DNA of 64,000 bases. Source: Tissierellales bacterium. Lineage in GTDB: Bacteria; Bacillota; Clostridia; Tissierellales; Tissierellaceae. The notes below the pieces were generated by a model. The model made no database searches. It was not told the DNA's origin and worked only from the letters and a program-made list of their open reading frames with translations. The stretch spans positions 1 to 64,000 of the forward strand of contig JASLAT010000010.1 of NCBI GenBank assembly GCA_030146915.1, read 5' to 3'. Below are positions 1 to 7,697 of the stretch, piece after piece (position 1 is the first letter of the stretch; every line of letters starts with the position of its first letter). A program made the translations under genes and the position numbers.

Positions 1-24
1 CTCCTTTATTTTACACATAAGAAA

Positions 25-42
25 GGACCTTATTAAAGGTCC
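25..42 (-). terminator. Hairpin terminator after the Ldh2-family gene
   Basis: A perfect 7-bp inverted repeat (GGACCTT / AAGGTCC, 4-base loop) lies just beyond the stop codon of the dehydrogenase gene. The T-tract on the minus strand is short (TTTC), so termination may be partial. Confidence 0.55.
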
Positions 43-47
43 CATTC

Positions 48-1052
48 TTACAAACTTTTTAATTTTTCCCAAACCTTATCTTCAATTTCTATTCCTTCTT
101 TTAATTGTTTTTCCCTAGTAGCAAGCGCTCTTTCACCAGGATATCTCATAGGTCTATTAGAATCTACTAAATCTGCATCTTTCATCTCTTTAATAGATTT
201 ATCGACTAATTTATTTATCTCGTTCATATCTAAGTTTTTTGAAGGATCAATAGTTATAAATACTTGGTTGATTCTAAAGTTTCCTTCACCTATTTCATCT
301 ATCATAGCAGTAGAATTTCCACCTGATAGAACTAAACCTACCATATCTAATACAAAAGCTAAACTAGAACCTTTCCAAAGACCTATAGGTAGAGTCCTTT
401 TTGTTTCTTCAATTTCACCAGGTATTTTAGTCAACTTACCTTCCTTATTATAACCACCTTCTATTGGAAGTTCTTTACCTTTTAACCTATACTCTTCTAG
501 CTTACCATATGAAAATTGTGCTAATGCAGTATCAACAACTATATGCTTTCCATCTTCTCTTGGAACACCAAATACGATAGGATTGTTACCTAATTTATTA
601 TCTTTACCGCCCCACATAGGCATATTAGAATTACTATTTGTCCATGAAATAGATACCAATCCCTCATCAGCGGCCTGCCAAGCATAGGTTCCTCCACGCA
701 TCCAGTGATTAGTATTTTTAAGTGCTACTATTCCTATTCCATTTTCTTTAGCTAACTCTATAGCTCTATCCATAGCTATCTTAGCATTTATATTACCTAT
801 ACCATTATTACCATTCCAAACTTCATATCCTCCATAAGCAGATTCTTTTTCTGCTAGAGCGTTAATATCTATCTTTCCCTTATCTAGGGATTTTATAAAA
901 GATGGAAATCTTATAGATCCATGTGTATGAACCCCATCTAAATCATTTCTAGCAAAATTGTCAGCTGATTTTTCTGCTAGGTCTTCCCTTACCTGTCTAT
1001 CTAATAAAATTCTTTTAAATTCATTTTTTAAGTCTTCAAATTTAATTATCAT
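48..1052 (-). CDS. Ldh2/MDH2-family NAD(P)H-dependent oxidoreductase (2,3-diketo-L-gulonate reductase-like)
   Basis: A 334-residue cytosolic protein of the malate/L-lactate dehydrogenase-2 family, which uses a fold distinct from classical Rossmann LDH. The N-terminal motif DGVHTHGSIRFPSF (about residues 39-52, with His44) and a later NTNHWMRGG segment (His117) match YiaK/DlgD-type enzymes, which reduce 2,3-diketo-L-gulonate. Family members also include ureidoglycolate and malate dehydrogenases, so the substrate is inferred only. No sugar-acid genes adjoin it. It follows yycJ by 38 bases in the same direction and may be cotranscribed with it. Length is normal for the family. Confidence 0.75.
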   Translation of the reverse strand: MIIKFEDLKNEFKRILLDRQVREDLAEKSADNFARNDLDGVHTHGSIRFPSFIKSLDKGKIDINALAEKESAYGGYEVWNGNNGIGNINAKIAMDRAIELAKENGIGIVALKNTNHWMRGGTYAWQAADEGLVSISWTNSNSNMPMWGGKDNKLGNNPIVFGVPREDGKHIVVDTALAQFSYGKLEEYRLKGKELPIEGGYNKEGKLTKIPGEIEETKRTLPIGLWKGSSLAFVLDMVGLVLSGGNSTAMIDEIGEGNFRINQVFITIDPSKNLDMNEINKLVDKSIKEMKDADLVDSNRPMRYPGERALATREKQLKEGIEIEDKVWEKLKSL

Positions 1053-1090
1053 ATTTTCACCTCAATACATATCTACCCTTTATTGAATTT

Positions 1091-1885
1091 TTAAATTGTA
1101 AATATCTCAGTAGGCTTATCTCTATGAGTTAAATTTAAAAGTACATCTCTTCTAATATCTATTCCTAGCTCCATAAGTCTAAATGCCACCTCATTAAAAG
1201 CAGTCCTAGGACAATTATTATCTTTAGACAAATGTCCCAACAAGACAATCTCACCTTTAGCCTCTACAAGCCTAGATAAGCTTTCCGCTGCGTAGCTATT
1301 TGAAAGGTGGCCAAAATCACTTATTATCCTATTTTGCAAACTTATTGGATAATTTCCTGACCTTAGCATTTGTACATCATGATTTGATTCTAATAAATAA
1401 ATATTAGAGCCAGACATACTTTCTAATAAACGCTCATCTAATATACCAGTATCAGTTACTATACTTATTTTCTTATTACTTTTATTTAGTATATATCCAA
1501 CTGGCTCCTTAGCATCATGATAGATACTAGTAGCCAATATATCTAAATCTCTTAAGCTGAAATATTTATTAGTATCTATAACTTTAATATTCTCAAGGCT
1601 AATTTTTCCTATCTTATCTTCCATGGCTTCCCAGGTTCCCTTATTAGCATAAATGGGTAGATTATATCTTCTAGACATAACTCCTGCACCTTTTATATGA
1701 TCAGTATGTTCATGAGTTATTAAAATTCCATCTAATTCATTAGGTTTCTCACCTATTTTATCTAAAAGCCCTTCTATCTTTTTCCCAGAAAAGCCAGCAT
1801 CTATTAATAGACTCGTATCTTCAGTTTTTACATAGTGACAATTCCCAGAGCTTCCGCTCGATAGGGAACAAAATTTTAGCTTCAT
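1091..1885 (-). CDS. yycJ: YycJ/WalJ MBL-fold metallohydrolase
   Basis: A metallo-beta-lactamase-fold hydrolase of about 264 residues. The N-terminus MKLKFCSLSSGSSGNC is characteristic of YycJ/WalJ, and the metal ligands H58-x-H60-x-D62-H63 are present. In other Bacillota YycJ is a putative 5'-3' exonuclease linked to the WalRK regulon and DNA repair. I chose the ATG at 1885 rather than the ATG four codons upstream, because the intervening GGAGGAAAAT is an ideal SD for the inner start. A strong terminator separates it from yycI, so here it is probably not a simple continuation of the walRK operon. Confidence 0.9.
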   Translation of the reverse strand: MKLKFCSLSSGSSGNCHYVKTEDTSLLIDAGFSGKKIEGLLDKIGEKPNELDGILITHEHTDHIKGAGVMSRRYNLPIYANKGTWEAMEDKIGKISLENIKVIDTNKYFSLRDLDILATSIYHDAKEPVGYILNKSNKKISIVTDTGILDERLLESMSGSNIYLLESNHDVQMLRSGNYPISLQNRIISDFGHLSNSYAAESLSRLVEAKGEIVLLGHLSKDNNCPRTAFNEVAFRLMELGIDIRRDVLLNLTHRDKPTEIFTI

Positions 1886-1902
1886 ATTTTCCTCCATCTA
1901 AA

Positions 1903-1941
1903 TAAAAAAACCATATAATAGTTACTTCCCTATTATATGGT
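1903..1941 (-). terminator. Rho-independent terminator between yycI and yycJ
   Basis: A 12-bp perfect stem (1910-1921 with 1930-1941) has an 8-base loop and is followed on the minus strand by a run of seven T. It sits right after yycI and ends the walRK operon before yycJ. Confidence 0.9.
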
Positions 1942-1964
1942 CTTATCTTTATTATTGCAATTCA

Positions 1965-2807
1965 TTAATAGTCATCTATAATAGTTCTACTGCCGTCTGA
2001 GAAGCTAATTCTCCAAGCTGGAATAGTTTTGCCCTTACGAGCTTCTTCAGGCGTCTGTAGATAATCATGCTCTTTAGGATCAAAATAGTAACATAAAGAT
2101 ATATCGTCTATAGTTTTACCATAAAACTCTTCCCTACTCAATAAGCTTAATATGGCTTTGGGAGCAGAGTTTATGTAAATTTCATTATCACCCTCATCAA
2201 CAACATCAAGCCATAATCTTTTTAAACCTCTAACCCCGACCTCATCTATATCTAAATGAATATAAGCTTTTTCAACATAAGATCCATGATATTTTTTAAA
2301 ATAAGAAACTCTATATCCATCTTCCTTTTTATAAATTTTAGGACTGGTTAAATCTTCTAAATCTATCTCTAATTTTGATAAAAATCCTAATGCAATCTCC
2401 TTAGCTAAATCTTCATTTAAATTAGAGTATAAACTTTGATCACTATTATTAATATATTCTAATGTTTTTTTATTAAAAAGTTTTACAGACTCATTTCCAT
2501 AATCTAATCTCATTTGTTTTCCCTTGCTGGATAGTTTACCCTTACCAGAAAAAAGTTTCTCATTTAATTTCTTATAATCAATCTCTTCATACTCTACTAT
2601 TATAGGAGTTAGACTGGCTTCTTTTTTAGGTAAATCTGTATCTAACTTTATATTTTTACTAAGTAGCATATCTTCAACCTCTTGGCTAAACTTCTCCGTT
2701 AAGGTTGGATCTAATTCTTTTTTATCTTCTAACCAAAAAAATCCCAACGCTAAATTAGTTATTATAAGGGCAAATATTAAAATAGTTTTAGCCTTTGACC
2801 AGTCCAT
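1965..2807 (-). CDS. yycI: YycI, WalK regulatory membrane protein
   Basis: A 280-residue protein with one N-terminal membrane helix (about residues 5-25, after MDWSKAK) and an extracytoplasmic domain of the YycH/YycI type, ending in an ISFSDGSRTIIDDY-like strand. In Bacillus and Staphylococcus, YycH and YycI pair in the membrane and modulate the WalK kinase. The MDWSKAK-hydrophobic opening is typical of YycI. Its ATG immediately follows the yycH TAA, implying translational coupling. Sequence similarity alone would be weak, but gene order and topology make the call firm. Confidence 0.85.
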   Translation of the reverse strand: MDWSKAKTILIFALIITNLALGFFWLEDKKELDPTLTEKFSQEVEDMLLSKNIKLDTDLPKKEASLTPIIVEYEEIDYKKLNEKLFSGKGKLSSKGKQMRLDYGNESVKLFNKKTLEYINNSDQSLYSNLNEDLAKEIALGFLSKLEIDLEDLTSPKIYKKEDGYRVSYFKKYHGSYVEKAYIHLDIDEVGVRGLKRLWLDVVDEGDNEIYINSAPKAILSLLSREEFYGKTIDDISLCYYFDPKEHDYLQTPEEARKGKTIPAWRISFSDGSRTIIDDY

Positions 2808-4346
2808 TTACTCACCCTCTTTACTTACTAATTTTCCAGTATAAACATCAAAAACATAAACTGCTTTTTTTGTTCTTATAGCCCAAACACCAATTAACTC
2901 TTCATCTATATCCCTCAAGCACGGGTCATAGTAAGCTAAAGTTATATCCTCTATACTTGATAAAAGTTCATCCGTATCAACCTCATCTATAGAGTTTATT
3001 TCTTCCTTATCTAACATATAGTCTTCTGCAAATATTTTATAGTTTTTATCTATAACATGAAATGATGACATCATTGATGGTTGATCTTTTTCTATAGACT
3101 CAGTATCTTCTTTTTCCATGTCCTTTCTCATAAACTGTTTATATGACTTAACATGATCATTATAAATTTCCATCTTTATAAAGTCTTCAACATCAACATT
3201 TCCTAAAATTACTGGAATACCTCTAACTCTATACTTAAAAGTTAATAAATAACCTTGGCTTCCATCCTTATCCTCAATATTTTCTATATCTGCTAGGTAA
3301 AGTCCTTTAGGAATCCCAGATATTTCAGATAAAAACTTAGCAGCAGTATTCATACTCTCATAAAGATTTCTTCTCTTTACCCTTTCATCTAAAGCTTGAA
3401 AATACTCTAAGCTTCCATTTACATTTAGCTTTAAAACCTTTTGATCATGAATATATATATTAGACCCATTATCTTCAACAACCTCTCTAATATAGTCTAT
3501 ATTCTCTCTAAAAAACTCTTCTGCTAAACGAATTTTACTCTCTTCACTAAGATTTCTAACCTGATTTTCTACAAAAACTCTAGGTAAAATATTATTCATC
3601 TCATAAGGAATATAAATATCTTTAGCACTACTTACTGTATCTTTCATAGAGTAATAATAATTATACTTTTTATTCTCTTCTATATGAGATACTGAATTTT
3701 TAAGTAAATCTGTCTTAAATCTATCTTGCTTTATATCTTTATTTTCTAACCTGTTCTCAAGTCTGGTTATAATATCCCATTTAAAGGCATCCTCTTCTTC
3801 TATAGCTTTAATTATTTGAAGATTTCTATCCTTGATCCTAATATGATTACTTTCATTTGAAAATACAAAAAAAGGCTCTTCAGAACCTAGGTAAATATAG
3901 ATGCTGTCTACTTCTTCTAGAGCTTCTATTACCTGATTAGGTTGATTTACCTCTAAAGCCTTTGCCAATATATAGGTATTTAGTTTTTCTGGAAATTCAA
4001 ATAAAAGGGACCTTTCCTTTGTAAGACCGGAAAATTCTTCATCATCTATTCTATCTAAAGATATATCTTTAGCTTCCATTAAGCTCTTTAAAGATGGTCT
4101 AGCATCTGTCCAAAGACTATGTTTTGTTTCATCATAAAAAAGAGTATGATTATACTCATCAAAATTAATTAAATATTTATTTGGAGCTATCATATCTATT
4201 AAAAGATAATCAGAAATAAAGTTTTCAGTATCATCGTGAGATACACTGAAAACTTTATTAGGTAGCTCTATCCATAGTTCTTTTGTAAATAATATACTGG
4301 TCATTACCAGTAAAATTAAGAGAAAAGTCTTAGCTTTTTCCTTCAT
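2808..4346 (-). CDS. yycH: YycH, WalK regulatory membrane protein
   Basis: About 512 residues: a short cytoplasmic N-terminus, one membrane helix (about residues 6-24) and a large extracytoplasmic acidic domain containing the LPRVFVENQVRNLSEESKIRL segment region and a C-terminal YxxDP-x-L repeat seen in YycH proteins. With YycI it is expected to control WalK activity. I placed the start at the ATG at 4346, because GGTGGAG lies 6-12 bases upstream; the longer GTG start at 4355 would overlap that SD. It is coupled to yycI and preceded by a secreted protein gene not usually present in this operon. Confidence 0.85.
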   Translation of the reverse strand: MKEKAKTFLLILLVMTSILFTKELWIELPNKVFSVSHDDTENFISDYLLIDMIAPNKYLINFDEYNHTLFYDETKHSLWTDARPSLKSLMEAKDISLDRIDDEEFSGLTKERSLLFEFPEKLNTYILAKALEVNQPNQVIEALEEVDSIYIYLGSEEPFFVFSNESNHIRIKDRNLQIIKAIEEEDAFKWDIITRLENRLENKDIKQDRFKTDLLKNSVSHIEENKKYNYYYSMKDTVSSAKDIYIPYEMNNILPRVFVENQVRNLSEESKIRLAEEFFRENIDYIREVVEDNGSNIYIHDQKVLKLNVNGSLEYFQALDERVKRRNLYESMNTAAKFLSEISGIPKGLYLADIENIEDKDGSQGYLLTFKYRVRGIPVILGNVDVEDFIKMEIYNDHVKSYKQFMRKDMEKEDTESIEKDQPSMMSSFHVIDKNYKIFAEDYMLDKEEINSIDEVDTDELLSSIEDITLAYYDPCLRDIDEELIGVWAIRTKKAVYVFDVYTGKLVSKEGE

Positions 4347-4368
4347 TATTATCACTCCACCTAGGCTA

Positions 4369-4950
4369 CTAGTTAACTACGGATATTATCTTTGTCACTG
4401 TCGGTGCTTGTTCATAAACATAAATTATTATCTCTATTGGCTTTACTCCAGCTGCTCCAAAATCTATTTCAACCTTATTGATTCCAGTTACTAGATCTAG
4501 TTGCTTTTGGAAAAAACCTAGATTACCTGTATAAACTACATCACTTGAAACCTGAATATACTCCTTACTACTAGGTAGTTTATTTAAGTTAAAGTTTTGT
4601 TTTGTTAAATCTGTAGTTCCATATAACCTTATTGTTATAGGTGTTTTTGCAGGTGCTTTCCCATTTATTAATGCAACCTTTCTTCTTGTTGAGAAAGATT
4701 TTCTATTAGGATTAATAACTTCGTAACCTGCTACATTTGTAGTCAATCTTCTATTGCTATTTTTATTATAAACTATCATACTTCCGTCTTCTAGTATTAC
4801 ATGCTCCATATTTTCTGAGTTTCTTATTTGGTCCAAAATTGCTTCTTGTTGAAAATCAGTATTTAAGTTTGCAGCCTCAGCATTCAGTCCTGTAGTAAGT
4901 AAGCTGGCACCAATAAGAAAGCTGGCAAGTAGCCTTTTTACATTCTTCAT
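4369..4950 (-). CDS. Secreted protein of unknown function inside the walRK operon
   Basis: A 193-residue protein with a classical signal peptide: KNVKRLLAS, then a hydrophobic core, with probable cleavage near the AEAA at residues 24-27. There is no lipobox and no later membrane helix, so it should be exported and soluble or wall-associated. The mature part ends in a beta-rich region (residues about 90-185) with repeated strand-like segments. I do not recognise a family. It lies between walK (89 bases downstream of the kinase stop) and yycH (22 bases), in the same direction, so it is probably cotranscribed. A role in envelope sensing is inference from position only. Confidence 0.8.
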   Translation of the reverse strand: MKNVKRLLASFLIGASLLTTGLNAEAANLNTDFQQEAILDQIRNSENMEHVILEDGSMIVYNKNSNRRLTTNVAGYEVINPNRKSFSTRRKVALINGKAPAKTPITIRLYGTTDLTKQNFNLNKLPSSKEYIQVSSDVVYTGNLGFFQKQLDLVTGINKVEIDFGAAGVKPIEIIIYVYEQAPTVTKIISVVN

Positions 4951-5039
4951 AAATATTCATCCTCCTTTGCCTAATATATTCACATTACCAGTATATATGA
5001 TAAATATTACATATATATTACATTAAAATTACTAAATCA

Positions 5040-6845
5040 TTACATAGGTAGCTTAATTTCAACCACAGTACCCTCTTTATAAACACTATTAATGCTTATA
5101 AATCCATTATGTCCTTCTACTATTTCTTTTGCTATAGCTAAACCTAGTCCTGTGCCTCCTAATTCCCTACTTCTTCCCTTCTCTACCCTGTAAAATCTTT
5201 CAAAAATTCTCTCTAAATCTTCCTCAGGTATACCAATACCACTGTCCTTTACTCTAATAGTTACAAAATTATCACTAGCCTCTGTTTCTATAAAAATACT
5301 ACCCTTGTTTTCAGTATATTTTATAGCATTAGAAACTATATTTAAAACCACCTGTTCAATAGCATCCTTATCTATTAAGATCCTAGGTACTTCTTTTAAA
5401 TTCAAACTATATTTTTGTTCTTTTTCTTTAAAAGATAATTTTAATCTATCGACTATATCTTTAACAAAATTATTGATATCAACTTCTTTTTTCTTCCAAA
5501 CAGTCTTTTTAAAGTCTAAATTAGAAAGTTGTAATAAATCTTTTACTAATCTATTCATTCTATTACATTCATCATCTATTGTATGAAGAAAGTTAAGCTG
5601 AACATCTGAATCAATGTCACCTAACATTAAAGTTTCAGTATAGCTCTTTATAGTTGTAATAGGTGTCTTTAATTCATGAGAAACATTTGCTACAAACTCT
5701 TTTCTCATATTATCTAGCCTATGTTCATTAGTCATATTTTGTAAAACTAAAATTAAGCCACCAACTTGTCCTATTTCATTTTTAAAAGGAGCATATTTTA
5801 TTTTATAAATTTCACCATCTACCTCTGATATTTCATCGCCTTCTAAAGATGTTTCATCTTCATAATTTACCTGATTAAAATTAATTTTTTCATAAGGGAA
5901 GAGAGTTTTCTCTTTGTTTTTTAAAAATGAACCATTTTGTTCTATACCTAAAATATCTAAAGCTATAGGATTAGCATGTATTATGTAACCTTCCATATCC
6001 ATAGCTACTACTCCCTCAGCCATATATTTAAATATGGTATCTAGCTTAGACCTTTCAATATCCATGTCTGATATGGTTTGTTTTAGTTCTTTAGTCAAGT
6101 AATTAAACATATTTGCAAGCTGACCGATCTCATCATTTGATTTAACCTCAACTGTCTGATTAAAATCTCCCTTAGCCATTTCTTTAGCCTTCTCTGTAAC
6201 ATCCCTGATAGGCTCTACTATACTATTAGCTATTAAAAAACCTAAAGTTATAGTTATAGCTAAAGCTATCAGTGTGGCATTCGTTAAGATTATTTTTGCT
6301 TCTTTAATCATATTAGATACATCTTTCAAGTCAGATGTCATATAGATAATACCTTTAACTTTACCTACATCTGAAAACACTGGATAGGCCAAATGACTTA
6401 TTAACCTATCTTCATTTTTACTTTCATACTCTCCCTTAGATTGCTCGCCTAAAAATGCCGTTTTTATTAAACTTGGATTAGTAGCTTCATAAGGTAAAGC
6501 ATCTTTACCTACTATCCGTTCCCAATCCTTTATTGAACTTGCTATAATTTTTGGTACATCTTCTCCTGCAATAACATAAAGATTTTCCCTACTGTCTAGT
6601 CTCCAATCGTTTATTGTTTTTTGTATTTCATCTTTATATTCTATCCAATCATCCTCCATAAAATATGAAGATGTTTTTATCATGCTCTGTATATGTTTTT
6701 CCATATTTTTATTAATATTACTTATCTGTTGAGACTCTAACTTTTGCACTATAAATATACCAACTATAACCATGGCGATAAATACTAGTAAAAAATATAC
6801 TAGTATAAATCGCCATTTAATACTTGAGAATTTGCTTGACTCCAT
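5040..6845 (-). CDS. walK: WalK (YycG/VicK) sensor histidine kinase
   Basis: A 601-residue membrane kinase. Visible parts are TM1 (about 12-33), an extracellular sensor domain (34-185), TM2 (186-206), HAMP (207-258), PAS (265-370), HisKA with phospho-acceptor His390 in NVSHELKTP, and HATPase_c with N box 502-511, G1 DSGIGIP (534-540) and G2 GGTGLGLA (563-570). This is the full-length WalK architecture. It phosphorylates WalR to control cell-wall hydrolase genes. Its ATG follows the walR stop by four bases, and the SD AGGAGATG overlaps the end of walR. Confidence 0.97.
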   Translation of the reverse strand: MESSKFSSIKWRFILVYFLLVFIAMVIVGIFIVQKLESQQISNINKNMEKHIQSMIKTSSYFMEDDWIEYKDEIQKTINDWRLDSRENLYVIAGEDVPKIIASSIKDWERIVGKDALPYEATNPSLIKTAFLGEQSKGEYESKNEDRLISHLAYPVFSDVGKVKGIIYMTSDLKDVSNMIKEAKIILTNATLIALAITITLGFLIANSIVEPIRDVTEKAKEMAKGDFNQTVEVKSNDEIGQLANMFNYLTKELKQTISDMDIERSKLDTIFKYMAEGVVAMDMEGYIIHANPIALDILGIEQNGSFLKNKEKTLFPYEKINFNQVNYEDETSLEGDEISEVDGEIYKIKYAPFKNEIGQVGGLILVLQNMTNEHRLDNMRKEFVANVSHELKTPITTIKSYTETLMLGDIDSDVQLNFLHTIDDECNRMNRLVKDLLQLSNLDFKKTVWKKKEVDINNFVKDIVDRLKLSFKEKEQKYSLNLKEVPRILIDKDAIEQVVLNIVSNAIKYTENKGSIFIETEASDNFVTIRVKDSGIGIPEEDLERIFERFYRVEKGRSRELGGTGLGLAIAKEIVEGHNGFISINSVYKEGTVVEIKLPM

Positions 6846-6849
6846 AGTA

Positions 6850-7536
6850 TCATCTCCTAAAGTAGTAGCCTACGCCTCTCTTGGTCAAGATATATTTAAA
6901 ATCTCCATTCTCATCTTCTACCTTTTCCCTTAACCTTCTAACAGTAACATCTACAGTCCTTATATCGCCATAATACTCATAACCCCAAACTTCTTCTAAA
7001 AGTTGCTCTCTTGTAAATACTTGTCCTGGACTTGATGCTAAGAATTTTAATAATTCATACTCCCTTAAGGTTAATTCTACTACCTCACCATTTTTTTCAA
7101 CCTTATATTGTTCTATATCTATTTTTAATTCTCCTGATTCAATTATAGTGCTTGCGTCTGGCTTTTTAGCAAAATCTACTCTTCTTAAGTTAGACTTAAC
7201 CCTAGCTACTAACTCCCTCATACTAAATGGTTTAGTGATGTAATCATCAGCACCTAACTCTAAGCCTAAAACTTTATCTACTTCTTCTTCTTTAGCTGTA
7301 AGCATTAGCACTGGTATATTATAGTCTGCTCTAATTTCTTTTAATACCTGAAAACCATCTTTTTTAGGCATCATAACATCCAATATTACTAAATCTATTT
7401 CATGGTTGTGAACCTTGTTTATTCCTTCATCACCATCATAGGCTACTTCTACTAAATATCCTTCTTTTTCTAAGTTAAATTTGATTATATCCGCAATAGC
7501 CCTTTCATCATCTACTACTAATATTTTCTCTTCCAT
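6850..7536 (-). CDS. walR: WalR (YycF/VicR) response regulator
   Basis: A 228-residue OmpR/PhoB-type regulator. The receiver domain (1-115) has the acidic pair D9-D10, phospho-acceptor D53 in ILDVMMPK and Lys102; the C-terminal winged helix (130-228) contains the ELTLREYELL and TVDVTVRRLREK segments. It is the essential master regulator of wall homeostasis in low-GC Gram-positives. It is the first gene of the operon walR-walK-secreted protein-yycH-yycI and has its own near-consensus promoter upstream. Confidence 0.97.
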   Translation of the reverse strand: MEEKILVVDDERAIADIIKFNLEKEGYLVEVAYDGDEGINKVHNHEIDLVILDVMMPKKDGFQVLKEIRADYNIPVLMLTAKEEEVDKVLGLELGADDYITKPFSMRELVARVKSNLRRVDFAKKPDASTIIESGELKIDIEQYKVEKNGEVVELTLREYELLKFLASSPGQVFTREQLLEEVWGYEYYGDIRTVDVTVRRLREKVEDENGDFKYILTKRGVGYYFRR

Positions 7537-7574
7537 ATTGAATCACTCCAATTCTTTGATTAGCCTATATTTCA

Positions 7575-7603
7575 ATTATCTTATAAAGGCCTAACCTTGT
7601 CAA
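7575..7603 (-). promoter_or_regulatory. Sigma-A promoter of walR operon
   Basis: On the minus strand TTGACA (7603-7598) and GATAAT (7580-7575) are separated by exactly 17 bases, about 38 bases before the walR start. This is one of the closest matches to the vegetative consensus seen in the window. Confidence 0.8.
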
Positions 7604-7660
7604 ATCATTAATATCTACTTATTTGCCTTCTTATAACTGGTAAGGGCTTTATCTTTATTG

Positions 7661-7666
7661 TATAAT
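7661..7666 (+). promoter_or_regulatory. Candidate -10 element for the Ca2+ ATPase gene
   Basis: TATAAT lies 31 bases upstream of the ATPase start codon and its strong GGAAAGGAAAGGG ribosome binding region. No good -35 is visible at 17 bases, so this is only a candidate. Confidence 0.4.
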
Positions 7667-7697
7667 TAAATTATGAGGAAAGGAAAGGGATATTTAT

